A stretch of DNA of 64,000 nucleotides from Conchocele bisecta. Taxonomy: Eukaryota > Mollusca > Bivalvia > Lucinida > Thyasiridae. The position numbers were made by a program, and so were the translations under genes. The number at the start of each line of letters is the position of its first letter. The first letter of the stretch is position 1. Shown here one piece after another: positions 44,161 through 54,785 of this stretch. The notes under the pieces were generated by a model that was not told where the DNA came from, did no database searches, and saw only the letters and a list, made by a program, of their open reading frames with translations. The DNA lies in contig CM055271.1 of NCBI GenBank assembly GCA_029237695.1, forward strand, positions 78,689,488 to 78,753,487, written 5' to 3'.

Positions 44161-45502
44161 GTAGTATAGCGCTTAATTAGTCGCCCATTGCACCATGCCC
44201 AGTACGTATAGCACTTGATTAGTTAGCCATCTCACCATGCCCAGTATAGCACGTGATCAGTCGGCCATGCCGAGTATAGCACTTGATCAGTCGGCCATCG
44301 CACCAGGACTAGTAGAGCACTTGAACAGTCTGCCATCGCACCATAACTAGTATAGCGCTTGATCAGTCGCCCATTGCACCATGCCCAGTATAGCACTTGA
44401 TCAGTTGGCCATCTCACCATGCCCAGTATAGCACGTGATCAGTCGGCCATGCCGAGTATAGCACTAGATCATTCGGCCATCACACCAGGACTACTTTAGC
44501 ACTTGATCAGTCGGCCATCGCACCAGGACTAGTATAGCACTCAATCAGTCGGCCATCACACCAGGATTAGTTTAGAACTTGATCAGTCGGCCATCACACC
44601 AGTACTACTTTAGCACTTGATCAGTCGGCCATCGCACCAGGACTAGTATAGCACTCAATCAGTCGGCCATCACACCAGGATTAGTTTAGAACTTGATCAG
44701 TCGGCCATCACACCAGTACTACTTTAGCACTTGATCAGTCGGCCATCGCACCAGGACTAGTATAGCACTCGATCAGTCGGCCATCGCACCAGGACTAGTT
44801 TATATAACTCGATCAGTCGGCCATCGCACCAGGACTAGTTTAGAACTTGATCAGTCGACCATCGCACCACGAATAGTTTAGCCCTTGATCAGTCGGCCAT
44901 CGCACTGAGACTAGTAGTTAGCACCTGTAGTCAGTCGGCCATCGCACCAGGACAGTTTTAGACTTGATCAGTCGGCCATCGCACCACGATAGTTTAGAAC
45001 TTATCAGTCGGCCACGCACCACGACGAGTTTAGAACTTGATCAGTCGGCCATCGCACCAAGACTAGTTTAGAACTTGATCAGTCGGTGCCATCGCCCACG
45101 AATTAGTTTAGAACTTGATCAGTCGGCCATCGACCACGACTGTTTAGAACTTGATCGTCGGCCATCGCACCAGGACTAGTTTATATAACTCGATCAGGTC
45201 GCCATCGCACAGGACTAGTTTAGAACTTGATCAGTCGACCATCGCACCACGAATAGTTTAGCCCTTGATCAGTCGGCCATCGCACTGGGACTAGTTTAGC
45301 CCTTGATTAGTCGGCCATCGCACCAGGACTAGTATAGCACTCGATCAGTCGGCCATCGCACCAGGACTAGTTTAGAACTTGATCAGTCGGCCATCGCACC
45401 ACGACTAGTTTAGAACTTGATCAGTCGGCCATCGCACCACGACTAGTTTAGAACTTGATCAGTCGGCCATCGCACCAAGACTAGTTTAGCCTTTGATCAG
45501 TC
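44161..45502. repeat. 38-bp satellite array 2
   Basis: About 35 units of the same 38-bp repeat. The first 300 bp repeats the variant order seen at 42945-43180 in array 1. A three-unit block of 114 bp is repeated at about 44535 and 44649. Between about 44900 and 45240 many units carry one-base gains or losses, unlike the rest. Confidence 0.95.
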
Positions 45503-46256
45503 GGGGGGAGGGGGGTGGGGGGGGGTGTAGTGTAGTCATAGACAAAAACTGGTGGTGGTGGTGATACACATTGTTCCCACTGTGGGATATAGACCGGAAC
45601 TTTTAGGACGCCAAATGTAGATGGCTGGTGTGCGTGGGGGATCATTGTTTTGTGTCCCCGACGGTGGTGCGGAGTACAGTGATGAATTACTGTATATTGA
45701 ACACACATGTATATGTACTGTGATACAGTACTTCACAATCCTCAGTTTTAAATATTGTTTCTGTATCGTAAAACTGAAAAATTTATTCATTTTGAAAAAC
45801 TTAAAATTGTGGCAGATGATCGAAATGAAAACCGGATGTTTACATTCGAAATGAACCGGTGCATCGGTATATTTTAACCACAGGATGACCCACTTTATAT
45901 TCATACCATATCCGTACGGATATATCGTATATACGAACGGATATCGTATGTTTGTATAATATTCGTATAGTACGTTTGTATAATCACTGATAATGTAAAC
46001 AAACTGTACTATACGATGATACGGTAAGTTTTTACCGCAAATAGCGAAAGAATGACCGCACAAACGGTATCGCGAAAGAATGACCGCACAAACTGGACCG
46101 CGAAAGAATGACCGCACAAACGGTATCGCGAAAGAATGACCGCAAAAACGGGACCGCGTTTGGACCGCAATTAGACTGCAATTCCAGAGGGGAAGAATTG
46201 CAATTCAAGGACCGCTGGATTGCAATTCTTGGTAAGCGAATCGCAGGCGGGAGTGT
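45503..46256. repeat. Flank unit following array 2
   Basis: Second copy of 43447-44160, slightly longer because the GCGAAAGAATGACCGCACAA minisatellite has about four units here instead of two. Identity is high, but indels break any shared open frame. Confidence 0.85.
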
Positions 46257-46634
46257 ACATGAAGTGTTGACACCGCTCTCGTTTTATAATTAGAAAACGA
46301 TGGTTTCGTTGGTCTATCGCTTTTGTCTATCATTGTCTAATTACAACACAGAAAACGATGCCAAAACGATGCGTTGAAAAAACGACATGCGTTAAATAGT
46401 CACGGTTGAAAGGCGGGTATTTGAATGAAAGTGTCGTTTTCACGTACAGAACAAACAGACGATATTCATCGTTTTCCCTTTGTTTTCCCTTCGTTTTCCA
46501 TTCATTTTTATTTATTTTCCCTTCTTTTGCCCTGCGTTTTCCATTTTTCCTACGTTTTCCACTCATTTTCCCTTCGTTATCCAATCGTTTTACATAAAAG
46601 AAATACACTAGCCTGGTTTTCTCTATTACTATTC
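46257..46634. repeat. Pyrimidine-rich minisatellite (CGTTTTCCC) and flank
   Basis: Between about 46465 and 46590 the motif TTCGTTTTCCCTT recurs with changes. The block GATGCGTTGAAAAAACGACA to the left has a relative at 57785-57920. Overlapping frames on both strands reflect low complexity. Confidence 0.55.
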
Positions 46635-46975
46635 TATTAAAGGTACATGCCCACTCAGTAGGCACAAACTGTTGTTAAGTGTTTAAGTGTATAATTGTCT
46701 CACTATTACACCAGTTCTAAAAATTACAAATGTCTGCTATACTGATATACTCATTTAGTAATAGTTATGATTGTGACTCGCCGTGGTGTCAGGCTATTTT
46801 CATATGCAAATGAGGCATGCTTTTTTTCTTCATATTTATACTAATTAAATGCGTCACATGAACAAAATAATATTTTCGACAAATTAATAAAGTATGATCA
46901 TTGCACATAAAAAATAAATACGCGGTTATCGCCCCTGATATCAGTGTGGAAAATTACGTCTGATATAATATGTAT
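46635..46975. mobile_element. Family M, partial
   Basis: Begins TATTAAAGGTACATGCCCAC and follows the M order to ATCGCCCCTGATATCAGTGT, then stops without the right terminus. Confidence 0.65.
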
Positions 46976-47532
46976 ATTGTTACATGACACAGCCGTGTTC
47001 AAACGTAAAGCACGTGCTATTTGACCATGGCTGTAGACAATACTCATTTGGAACCAAGACAACACCTACGTACATGTAGTGCCTGTGCCATGACGTTACT
47101 AGAACGCGCCATTACGTCGCCAGACCTGTTCACAACGGTCGCACTGAAATTTGAAATTGATGCGGCTGCATCACGCGACGTGTACTGCGGCCCCCTAATA
47201 TGTATGAGTAAATCAGCTGTTTGAATGGAGCAGATTATCAAAGTACCTAAAGTACTGCATACATACTCAAATTGCACGATATTTCCGACAGAAATGTAAC
47301 AATAACGTTCAAACATGTCCAGCCGTGGGTAAACGTTTGCCGTGGCACTCGGGAACTGTTTGAACCCGCGGCCTACAGCGTTGGGCGTCAAACAATTCCC
47401 TCGTTCCACTGCAAACGTTTACAATGTCATATCTACATAATATACAAAACTATATGTCTCCCTATATCATAACCTGGCATGTGGAACCCCAGCTTTAACA
47501 TGGTTACTATTCTATTTCATTATTTAATCCAG
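46976..47532. other. Possible coding fragments, not resolved
   Basis: Frames at 47021-47224 (plus) and 47044-47409 (minus) overlap. GC content rises here and the minus-strand frame is 121 codons. Neither has a recognisable domain or agreeing splice sites with the exon at 47533, so I leave the segment unassigned. Confidence 0.35.
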
Positions 47533-47797
47533 GTTCCAGACCTTGATCTTCGGTCAATTAGATAAATGGGTTCCAATGTCACCGCAACGGGTCAAGGCCA
47601 TTCGTTATACAAATACCACTGTGGAAGCTGACCTTGACGGGGTCAAAGGTGAATCGTTTGACTTCTGGTACATCCAGATCACGAAGTTGGGATCGGTCAC
47701 GTGTCGAATGCCAGACAACGGGGAGATGACGTTTATTATTAGCAACGCCCAGGGCTATGTCGAATGCGTCCCTAGAAAGACCAGAGCAATGGACTAA
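47533..47797 (+). CDS. Host gene (plus strand), terminal exon
   Basis: The acceptor TTTAATCCAG is followed by one base that completes the split codon of the exon ending at 36897. It then encodes 87 residues: FQTLIFGQLDKWVPMSP, later VEADLDGVKGESFDFWYIQI, and ends VPRKTRAMD before TAA at 47795-47797. Composition is that of a folded protein with alternating hydrophobic residues and two Cys. There is no transmembrane segment. Family unknown. A family-P MITE starts 9 bp after the stop, so the 3' untranslated region is either short or includes repeat sequence. Confidence 0.5.
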
Positions 47798-47805
47798 GTA
47801 TACAC

Positions 47806-48013
47806 AACCGCCTGCGTTAATCTTGCCAGGATTATCAACGTTTCTCAACATATATTGACAATGCCAATACGCAATCCAGCAAATTGATTGTCTGAGCCTG
47901 AGCTGTAGCACAGCTCAGGCTCCGTCAATCAATTTGCTTCATTTCAAGCACAATGTTCAAGTATTATTTTGAAGGCAAGACATTGACAAACATTGGCAGG
48001 ATTAGCGCATGGG
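47806..48013. mobile_element. Foldback MITE, family P, clear copy
   Basis: The outer arms are CGCCTGCGTTAATCTTGCC and TTGGCAGGATTAGCGCA. The inner arms are GCAAATTGATTGTCTGAGCC and its mirror, around AGCTGTAGCACAGCT. About 208 bp. Confidence 0.7.
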
Positions 48014-48043
48014 TAGTGGACATGTTCGGGACACGCCATCTGC

Positions 48044-48284
48044 CGAGCGTTTCACTAAACTTCGTACGACTAAAATGTTTGTAAGCGTAACATTATGATA
48101 TTCTGTAAATTTCACATTCACAATGTTTACTTGTAAACAATTATTGGATTTACGTTTATTGAGCATAGGCTGCATGTGCAGCCTTTGCTCAATAAATGTA
48201 AATCCATCATTGAAATTTCCGGAAGATCCTAAATTTACAATTACGAACGTTTTAGTCGTACGAAGTTTAGTGAAACGGGCCCCT
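48044..48284. mobile_element. Foldback MITE, family B
   Basis: CGTTTCACTAAACTTCGTAC to TACGAAGTTTAGTGAAACGG, then GCCCC. The central palindrome carries GCATGTGC in place of GCATATGC. Confidence 0.75.
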
Positions 48285-48640
48285 GGTTTTATACCTAAGA
48301 AGATGTTTTCATGAAAACTATTTAGGGCAACTGATATTTTGTGTAAACGAGTCGAAAGTTGATAAAATGTTCATACATGTAGCACATGGCATGTTTGTTT
48401 CTTCTTGTTGTATGTATTGTTTACCATATTTTCTCAACCAATGAAAGCACAGCATTTCGTCTCAATTAAACGCATACTTCGACGCTTTCGTCAATATCTC
48501 TTAAATTAATAATCATTACTTGTTTCACTAGTGTTACATGTCCAAACGCTCACTACGCAAATGTGCGCAGAGTCGTCCGACAATGCGGGATTGGTTAGCA
48601 ATTGGGAGGAACCCATTGCCATCTGAGAGAAAATTATTAT

Positions 48641-48748
48641 ATGCAGCCCATGCTCAATAAATGTAAATCCATCAATTGAAATTGCAAGACGATCCTAAAT
48701 TTTAACTTACGAACATTTTAGTCGTACGAAGTTTAGTGAAACGGGCCC
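48641..48748. repeat. Half copy of family B
   Basis: Only the right half, from ATGCAGCCCATGCTCAATAA to TTTAGTGAAACGGGCCCC. The break falls at the central palindrome, as in the opposite half copy at 61126-61234. Confidence 0.7.
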
Positions 48749-48806
48749 CAGATATGTATATTTTACATGCAAATCTCATATTACTGTAATTATATCTCGC
48801 TTAAAC

Positions 48807-49033
48807 GTGGCTGTTACTGGAGTAATGCGGATTATGGGTTTTGCGAACAGTGTACATACATATTAGACTGTACATCCGCACAATCTGCTCAGGATCTGTA
48901 CCGTTCGCCATTCCACCAATGAAACATCCGTCATGCTTCTAACACGCAATATAGATTATTATCCGGCTCCATGAGCGTGCTATTTGATCAGGAGCTACAC
49001 TGGTCACACGTCCCATAAACCCCACTTCTCAAT
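48807..49033. mobile_element. Foldback MITE, family A
   Basis: GTGGCTGTTACTGGAGTAAT and GGGTTTTGCGAACAGTGTAC at left face GAGCTACACTGGTCACACGT at right. Fuller copies are at 53488-53710 and 59295-60162. Confidence 0.6.
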
Positions 49034-49271
49034 TAATGAGATAAATACTCGAAGCAGTGTTTGCTTTTTGCAACTCAAATAAGTGAATTTTTAAATTTGT
49101 TATATTGTTTTTATCATTTGTTCCCTATTTAGTAATGAAGAAAATCAATAATCCATTTGTGATAGTAAAATACGCAATGATTTTGAAATCAGGGGGTATA
49201 GTACGCTTTAGACACACAGCTTATCTGCAGCTCTGTTCAGTACCCGAAGCACTGTTAATGCTCTCATTACT

Positions 49272-49443
49272 TCAATCGGCGAACACGGCATCCACCTCAA
49301 TGACGTGACTAACGGTTGGAACAGCTATTACGTAGTCATATTTATCTGGCTCAGTCATCTCTACGTAATCGCCATCCATGTGGGTGTCGATTGCAGCATG
49401 CTTGTCAGATATACCATCACTGCATGGGCATTTCTCTTTATTG
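49272..49443 (-). CDS. Host gene (minus strand), terminal exon with tyrosine motifs
   Basis: A strong acceptor, TTTTCTTTCAG on the minus strand, is followed by one base and then 56 residues ending VDAVFAD and TGA. The text includes KCPCSDGISDKHAAID, then DGDYVEMTEPDKYDYVIAV. YVEM fits the Y-x-x-M site bound by PI3-kinase SH2 domains, and YDYVIAV resembles an immunoreceptor-type Y-x-x-I/V site. Such tails follow the membrane segment of signalling receptors. The incoming phase matches the exon ending at 54115. The receptor family is not identified. Confidence 0.55.
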
Positions 49444-49487
49444 CTGAAAGAAAATATCATCATTAAATGTCTGCCCCCACCTCTGTA

Positions 49488-49592
49488 GTTGCAGTCTGTA
49501 ACTCTGTGACCCTCCCGTACCGCACGTACCGTCTGGTACGTACGGTCTGGTACGTACGGTACGGGAGGTCGCAGAGTTACATGCTGTAACTA
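49488..49592. repeat. Perfect hairpin, family E
   Basis: TGTAACTCTGTGACCCTCCC and its mirror surround repeats of GTACCGTCTGGTACGTACG. Relatives at 37716-37785 and 31725-31790. Confidence 0.65.
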
Positions 49593-49741
49593 CCACATCT
49601 ACAGTGAAGATTTGTTGAAGGTTCCCAAACGGGTATGCATAGGCACGATTATCGTTCGTTTGATTTGTACGTGAAAACGACTTAAGCTTAAATTCCCGGA
49701 GGCTTTCAACTACATGTATTTACAAAACACAGAATAAGTTA

Positions 49742-49945
49742 TTAACCCTTAGAATGCTGACAACTAAAATTGTCGTCTGCTGTTGTTTCATATTTTTGTC
49801 TTATTTCTCAATAAAAACATGGTTTGACAGCACTTTAGAATCATTTCCATTGGAAATGATTCTAAAGTGCTGTAAAAGCATGTTTTTGACCCAAACAAAA
49901 AATAAACAGCAGACGAAAAATTTTAAATCAGCACTGTAAGGGTTA
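49742..49945. mobile_element. TTAA-ended foldback, family T
   Basis: TTAACCCTTAGAATGCTGAC at left, GCACTGTAAGGGTTAA at right. Inner mirror arms GACAGCACTTTAGAATCATT around TTCCATTGGAAA. Confidence 0.68.
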
Positions 49946-50283
49946 AGCATTAAACATACGAGGATGCTTTTCGCTTTACATGATGATATTTTACGTAAAC
50001 GAGTGAAATAATAAAGTGTGATTTACAAAGGATCATAGTGTAAATCAAACCGCAAGAGATCGGACTTACGGTTTGTTTTTGTTTCATGATGGCTTATGGA
50101 GAGTCAATGGAAATGTTTATTCATGTAACTATCCAATTTATTATCTGAGTGTTATTCTACAACAATATTATGACGGGTACTGGTTACACTCATGTGAGGA
50201 CTACTGGTCAATGACAAGAATACGCCACATGTTATATTTTGCTCTTATGAGCTGAACCAACGATCCTAGCCAATTGTGTTGTA

Positions 50284-50590
50284 TTTATCCCGTCAACACA
50301 GTGTGTATGTGCCGTGAAACAGGGTGACGTGAAACATTTTTGATATCCTGTCAATACGACCTAATCACTGCGTATGAATATGTGCTGTGGCTGGGGTTAT
50401 ATTTTTGCATTTTACAGCCATTTGTAGGTGTTGAAGGGATAAATAGAATAGTAGGTTAGAGCCGTGAATGGGAACAAATATCTGGCGCGGCACGGAAACG
50501 GGATGTGCTCGGCAGAACCTCGCCCATCCCGTTTCCTAAGCCTTGCCAGATATTTTTTCCATTCACGGCACTAACATACTATTCTCTATA
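50284..50590. repeat. Half of the G/H nested palindrome
   Basis: One H arm (TTATCCCGTCAACACAGTGT .. AGGTGTTGAAGGGATAAATA) is followed by one G foldback (GAATAGTAGGTTAGAGCCGT .. CACGGCACTAACATACTATT). This matches the second half of 33567-34148. Confidence 0.7.
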
Positions 50591-51524
50591 TAGGTTGGTT
50601 CTGAAAATATACCATGAAGTCATTTGACTAATGATGAGGCTCTTTTGAGGCTCTGTTGTCGGGCAAAACTGAAAAAAATGTCAGCCATCTTGCCAGATTT
50701 GCGAGATCAACAGAAATGACGTCATCACGATGAGACCTTTGACAATTTCACAAATTAAAACAGCTCAAAACCTATCTGGCACATCCCACATATGTAGTTA
50801 AGACATTTAATTTTGTATTTACACAGGTAATCAAGAGTGGTTTGGTGATTTAATAACTTTATTTGATAGTGTTGGTGCGCAGACGCTGACGTTTTTGCAT
50901 TCAAAATTGAGCGCCACTTCAAGTTGTTTTTATTCTTAAAGTCAACCAAAACAGTCTGAAAAGTTGTGTAAATGTTTGTTTTACAGATTAATTAGGATTT
51001 GCAAACCAAACCCTCTTGAATATCTGATTATATAGCCTTAATTTATCAATTATAATGTGCTGCCCAATATCTGTCATGTCAGATCTTCCAGATTTGCCAA
51101 ACATGGCCGCCGTCAGGAATGAATCATTAACTTGTCAACTTGCCAGACTTGGAATGTAAACAAATATAGGACACATAGGCATGCCGCATGTGGGTCAAGA
51201 CTGTCATAAAATATTGTTCTTTGCAAGAAAGAGTGAATTAGTCACTGAAATACTTCCATCAGCCTACAAATAAGGCTGTCAGACACTGCCAGCAAGGTTG
51301 CCAGACATGTTTGGTTTTGGTAGTCTTTCCACAATTCTGTGAAGTTGCCAGATTTTTTCCCATGACCGTTGGTTTAAACGCAAACATCGTTTTCAAATAA
51401 TAAAAGCGAAAACGGTGATAACACCTATGTATCAACCATAGACAATCGTTCGTTTGTGGACCAAGGAACAGATGCTGGCTGTATATACTATGTTTTTATG
51501 TAGCCCGAAAGAAATGTTGGGATG
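50591..51524. other. No gene or repeat recognised
   Basis: Short frames only. The phrase TTGCCAGA(T/C) recurs loosely, without a fixed period. Confidence 0.45.
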
Positions 51525-51750
51525 AATAGAATAGTAGGTTAGTGCCGTGAATGGGAAAAAATATCCGGCAAGGCTCAATAATTTCTTTATTTCTCATCAG
51601 AAGTATATGTTGTGACCACTCATTTGAACCGTCTCGCCGAGACTTTGGTTCAGAAATAAGGAAAATAGATAGAGAATAGTAGGTTAGTGCCGTGAATGGG
51701 AAAAAATATCTGGCAAGGCTCAGGAAACGGGATGGGCGAGGCTCTGTAAT
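51525..51750. mobile_element. Two G-type foldback parts with inserted hairpin
   Basis: GAATAGTAGGTTAGTGCCGT occurs at 51529 and again at 51674. The first is followed by ATTTCTTTATTTCTCATCAG and TGACCACTCATTTGAACCGT. The same combination in full hairpin form is at 61625-61805. The second copy breaks off in GGATGGGCGAGGCTC. Confidence 0.6.
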
Positions 51751-51877
51751 TGCATCATATCTACGGAATATGCATGCAGCGGAATATATACTAGGCATAT
51801 TGGGAATGTTGAAACCACAACAGGAGATCACAAGCCCCATACAACACACGGAGTATGTGGACAGCGGTAGTCGCAGA

Positions 51878-52012
51878 ACGGCCTGCGTTAATCATACCCA
51901 GATTCTCAACGTTTGGCAATACCAACACTCAATCAAGCAATTTAATTGTCTGAGTCTGAGCGGTATTACAGCTCAGGCTCAGACAGTCAAGTTACTTGAT
52001 TTCAAGCACAAG
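51878..52012. mobile_element. Foldback MITE, family P, short copy
   Basis: CGGCCTGCGTTAATCATACC at left; the inner pair GAGCGGTATTACAGCTCAGG sits within mirrored CAATTTAATTGTCTGAGTCT text; it ends in ACTTGATTTCAAGCACAAG. Confidence 0.55.
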
Positions 52013-52203
52013 TACGTTTACATAAATAGTTTTTAAATGTAATTTGTTTAGTATTAAAAAGTAGGTGATATTTTCTCAGAGGCATTTTGAAAACACAAAC
52101 TACAATGTAAACAACGTTTTCACAGGAGAAAATACGACAAAGACAGTCATGCATAATCAACATTGTATGGTCATCGCTGAACAGGACTAATTTACATATC
52201 ACG

Positions 52204-52612
52204 GTACATGATCACGTGGTTACAACAGCAGCAGCAATGGCTGAAAGTGTTGAAAGCACGCCCACTCTAAAGTAAGTATTATTTTATATTTCCTTAATAT
52301 GCAACGGATTTTGATGAGATATGGCGCAGCAAACACGTCTTCATGAGCTGCATTTGGTGGTCTCGGGAGTTCGACATATACTTATGTCGTTTGGAAATCG
52401 ATTCTTCGCAAAAATGACAGAAGTTTGGGCCAAAGCACCGAGACCACCACATGCAGCTCAACAAGACACGTTTGATGGGCCATATTTCATCAAAATCCGT
52501 TTCATAATAATTACAAAATAAAAGAATCCGAGCTTTGAATCGGATGGCTTCTGGAAGTTTCAGTACTTGTTGTTGTTTGTTGTTGTTGTTGTAACCACGT
52601 GATCGTACACGT
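52204..52612. mobile_element. Inverted-repeat MITE, family R
   Basis: Ends ACATGATCACGTGGTTACAA and TTGTTGTAACCACGTGATCG. Inside, GAGCTGCATTTGGTGGTCTC is mirrored by GAGACCACCACATGCAGCTC, giving a second hairpin. CA/GT-rich GTTGTTGTT lies near the right end. Another copy is at 54343-54785. The frame at 52321-52521 is repeat-derived. Confidence 0.7.
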
Positions 52613-53487
52613 TGAATATATGTGCGGTGTTATTGCACTGGCTCATATACGTCAATGGGTGTCGACAGACATTTACGATAGTTTGCCAGTACTGTTTATT
52701 ACGTGTGGGTATTGAGGCTATAGAGGATGAGGTACATGTATTATTTGATTGTAAATTATATGCAGACCTCCGTGATCAATAGTTGGAAACAGCTGCAGTA
52801 AATTAACACAATGGAATCGACAGGTTGTCCGGTTTAGAGAGGTTCTACTGTATATCATTTAATAAAACTACTGACATCAGTTACATACATGTACATATTA
52901 CATTTAACAGTGATCATGTAAGCCAGTGTCTGGCGGAAAAGAGATTTTACACCACACACGAGCTTCTATGGTCGGTCCCAACCCGTCATACATGTGCTGG
53001 CATCATACACTACGTACATTGGAGCTGTTAACATAATTGCATATATATTTTGCGTGTAATTGGCCGGTGGCATACACTACTAAATTAACAAGTGTATTTT
53101 ATTGCATAAAATGGGCACTCACAGTGTCATAAAAATTATATTACAATGGTGTAATAAATATGCAAATTAACGTATTATATAAAACAGGTTTGGTGATCAG
53201 TACAGCTTCAATGTATGTGCTTATGCAATGGCGTGCTTACGAAATAAATATAATCTAACATTTGTGATGATTTAATATGATATTTATTAAACTCATTGAC
53301 CGATATCATAAGAAACTCACAGTCACAGCCACGTTTCTTATGAAATCAGTAAACTCGTTTAATAAATATCATATTAAATCATCACTCATATAAGATCCTC
53401 TATATATTGTATTATAAAGTCACTGATCCAGTATGGTAATAGTCAATAACACAAACAGAGCTCACATCAGCCTAATTGAGACTCAAA

Positions 53488-53710
53488 TGTGGCTGTGACT
53501 GGAGGCAGGTGGCTTACATGTATGTATTTTGCGACCAATGTAGATCCAGATCAGCCTGTGCAGCTGTATGATTCGTCAGTTCATCAGTGAAATACACGTC
53601 GTGATTCAGTATAATAAGCTATATCAAGCCACACTAGTTTTATTTTGATCAGCAGCTACACTGGTCACACATCTCATACATGTCAGCCCAATTTGTCCAG
53701 TCACAGTCGG
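53488..53710. mobile_element. Foldback MITE, family A, complete
   Basis: TGTGGCTGTGACTGGAGGCA with GACCAATGTAGATCC at left mirrors AGCTACACTGGTCACACATC and TTTGTCCAGTCACAGTCG at right. About 223 bp. Confidence 0.7.
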
Positions 53711-53805
53711 CAGGTCCGTACGCAGGAATTAATTTAGGGTGTGCATTATCGACGGCACGAAGGGTCAAACATAGTTTTGCACATCCAAGGACAGACCTCG
53801 GCAGA

Positions 53806-54044
53806 TTAACCCGTTCACCTATTTCAAATAACTGGAATGGAATTTGATATGTTAATTTTGCAAACAATCCAAGCGTCACAAAAAGATTTTCAGCCTAGTC
53901 CATTTATGAACCTCTGGTGTTTTTGTTCTCAAAATTAAGAAAATTGCTTGCAAAAAGTGCAGATCCTGATGAGCCGGCTCGTCACAGCTGGGTCTACACT
54001 TTTTGCCAATACCACTATACAGGCCTGTGGTGTTGAAAGGGTTA
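53806..54044. mobile_element. Family U element, piggyBac-like ends
   Basis: TTAACCCGTTCACCTATTTC at left; GGTGTTGAAAGGGTTA at right; inner mirrored AAAAAGTGCAGATCCTGATG and GGGTCTACACTTTTTGCC. Confidence 0.55.
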
Positions 54045-54114
54045 CGGGGGTGGAGGGGTGAGTACGCACCCGTCGCACCCCCTCTGTGTACGGGCCTGGT
54101 TGGACTTGACGAAC

Positions 54115-54245
54115 CTGCATTTATCAGGATCAATGAAGTTGTAGATGCATGACTGACCATCATCTATGGAGTCGGTGACGTCACGGGGGCTAGGTAGTGG
54201 AGCGCGTCGTCTCATCCCCAAATACAGTTTGTAATCGCTGTACAT
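54115..54245 (-). CDS. Host gene (minus strand), internal exon
   Basis: On the minus strand an acceptor ending CCGCAG precedes 43 codons: MYSDYKLYLGMRRRAPLPSP, then RDVTDSIDDGQSCIYNFID and PDKC. Two bases and a donor GTTCGT follow at 54115. The frame is open for another 30 codons upstream, so the true acceptor may be earlier. The outgoing phase matches the exon at 49443 and the incoming phase matches the membrane exon at 56447. Hydrophilic with several Tyr, as expected for a cytoplasmic tail. Confidence 0.42.
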
Positions 54246-54342
54246 CTGCGGATTATACAATGTATAGCTACCGCCATGTGTGTGTACTTCCCGTCTACTA
54301 TCTATCCAACTATATATCTCGTAAGTTGTCATACCGATGGTC

Positions 54343-54785
54343 AAGGTGCATGATCACGTGGTTACCACAACAACAACAATGTCTGAGCGCGCCCACTCAA
54401 AAGTAAATATTATTTGAAATTCTCCTTAATATGCAACGGATTTTGATGAAATATGGCGAAATACAGCAAACGCGTCTTCATGACCTGCATTTGGTGGTCT
54501 CGGGACTTCGGCACATACTCATGTCATTTTAGCGAAGAACCGATTTCCGTGTCAGTATTGACAGTAAACACGAAAATCGATTATTCGCAGAAATGACAGA
54601 TGTTTGGGCCAAAGTACCGAGACATCCAAATGCAGCTTAACAAGCCGCGTTTGATGCGCCATGTTTCGTTAAAATCCGTTACATAATAAGGTCAATATAA
54701 TGCAATACGTACTTTGAATCGGAGGCGCTGCTTGAAGTTTCAGTAATTGTTGTTATTGTTGTAACCACGTGATCACACACCTTGG
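54343..54785. mobile_element. Inverted-repeat MITE, family R
   Basis: AAGGTGCATGATCACGTGGT to CCACGTGATCACACACCTT, with the same inner hairpin as 52204-52612 but an extra inverted pair near GCGAAGAACCGATTTCCGTG. Confidence 0.72.

Noticed and set aside
42120..45502. CRISPR-like regularly spaced repeats
   Set aside because: The 38-bp units are contiguous with no unique spacers and lie in an animal genome; this is satellite DNA.
45536..46117. 193-codon minus-strand frame, also partly at 43653-43964
   Set aside because: It lies in the duplicated satellite flank, and indels between the two copies shift the frame, so it is not conserved as protein.
47044..47409. 121-codon minus-strand frame
   Set aside because: It overlaps two plus-strand frames, has no domain, and no splice sites that fit either host gene model.
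52321..52521. 66-codon frame beginning MAQQTRLHELH
   Set aside because: It lies inside the family R inverted-repeat element and is broken in the second copy.
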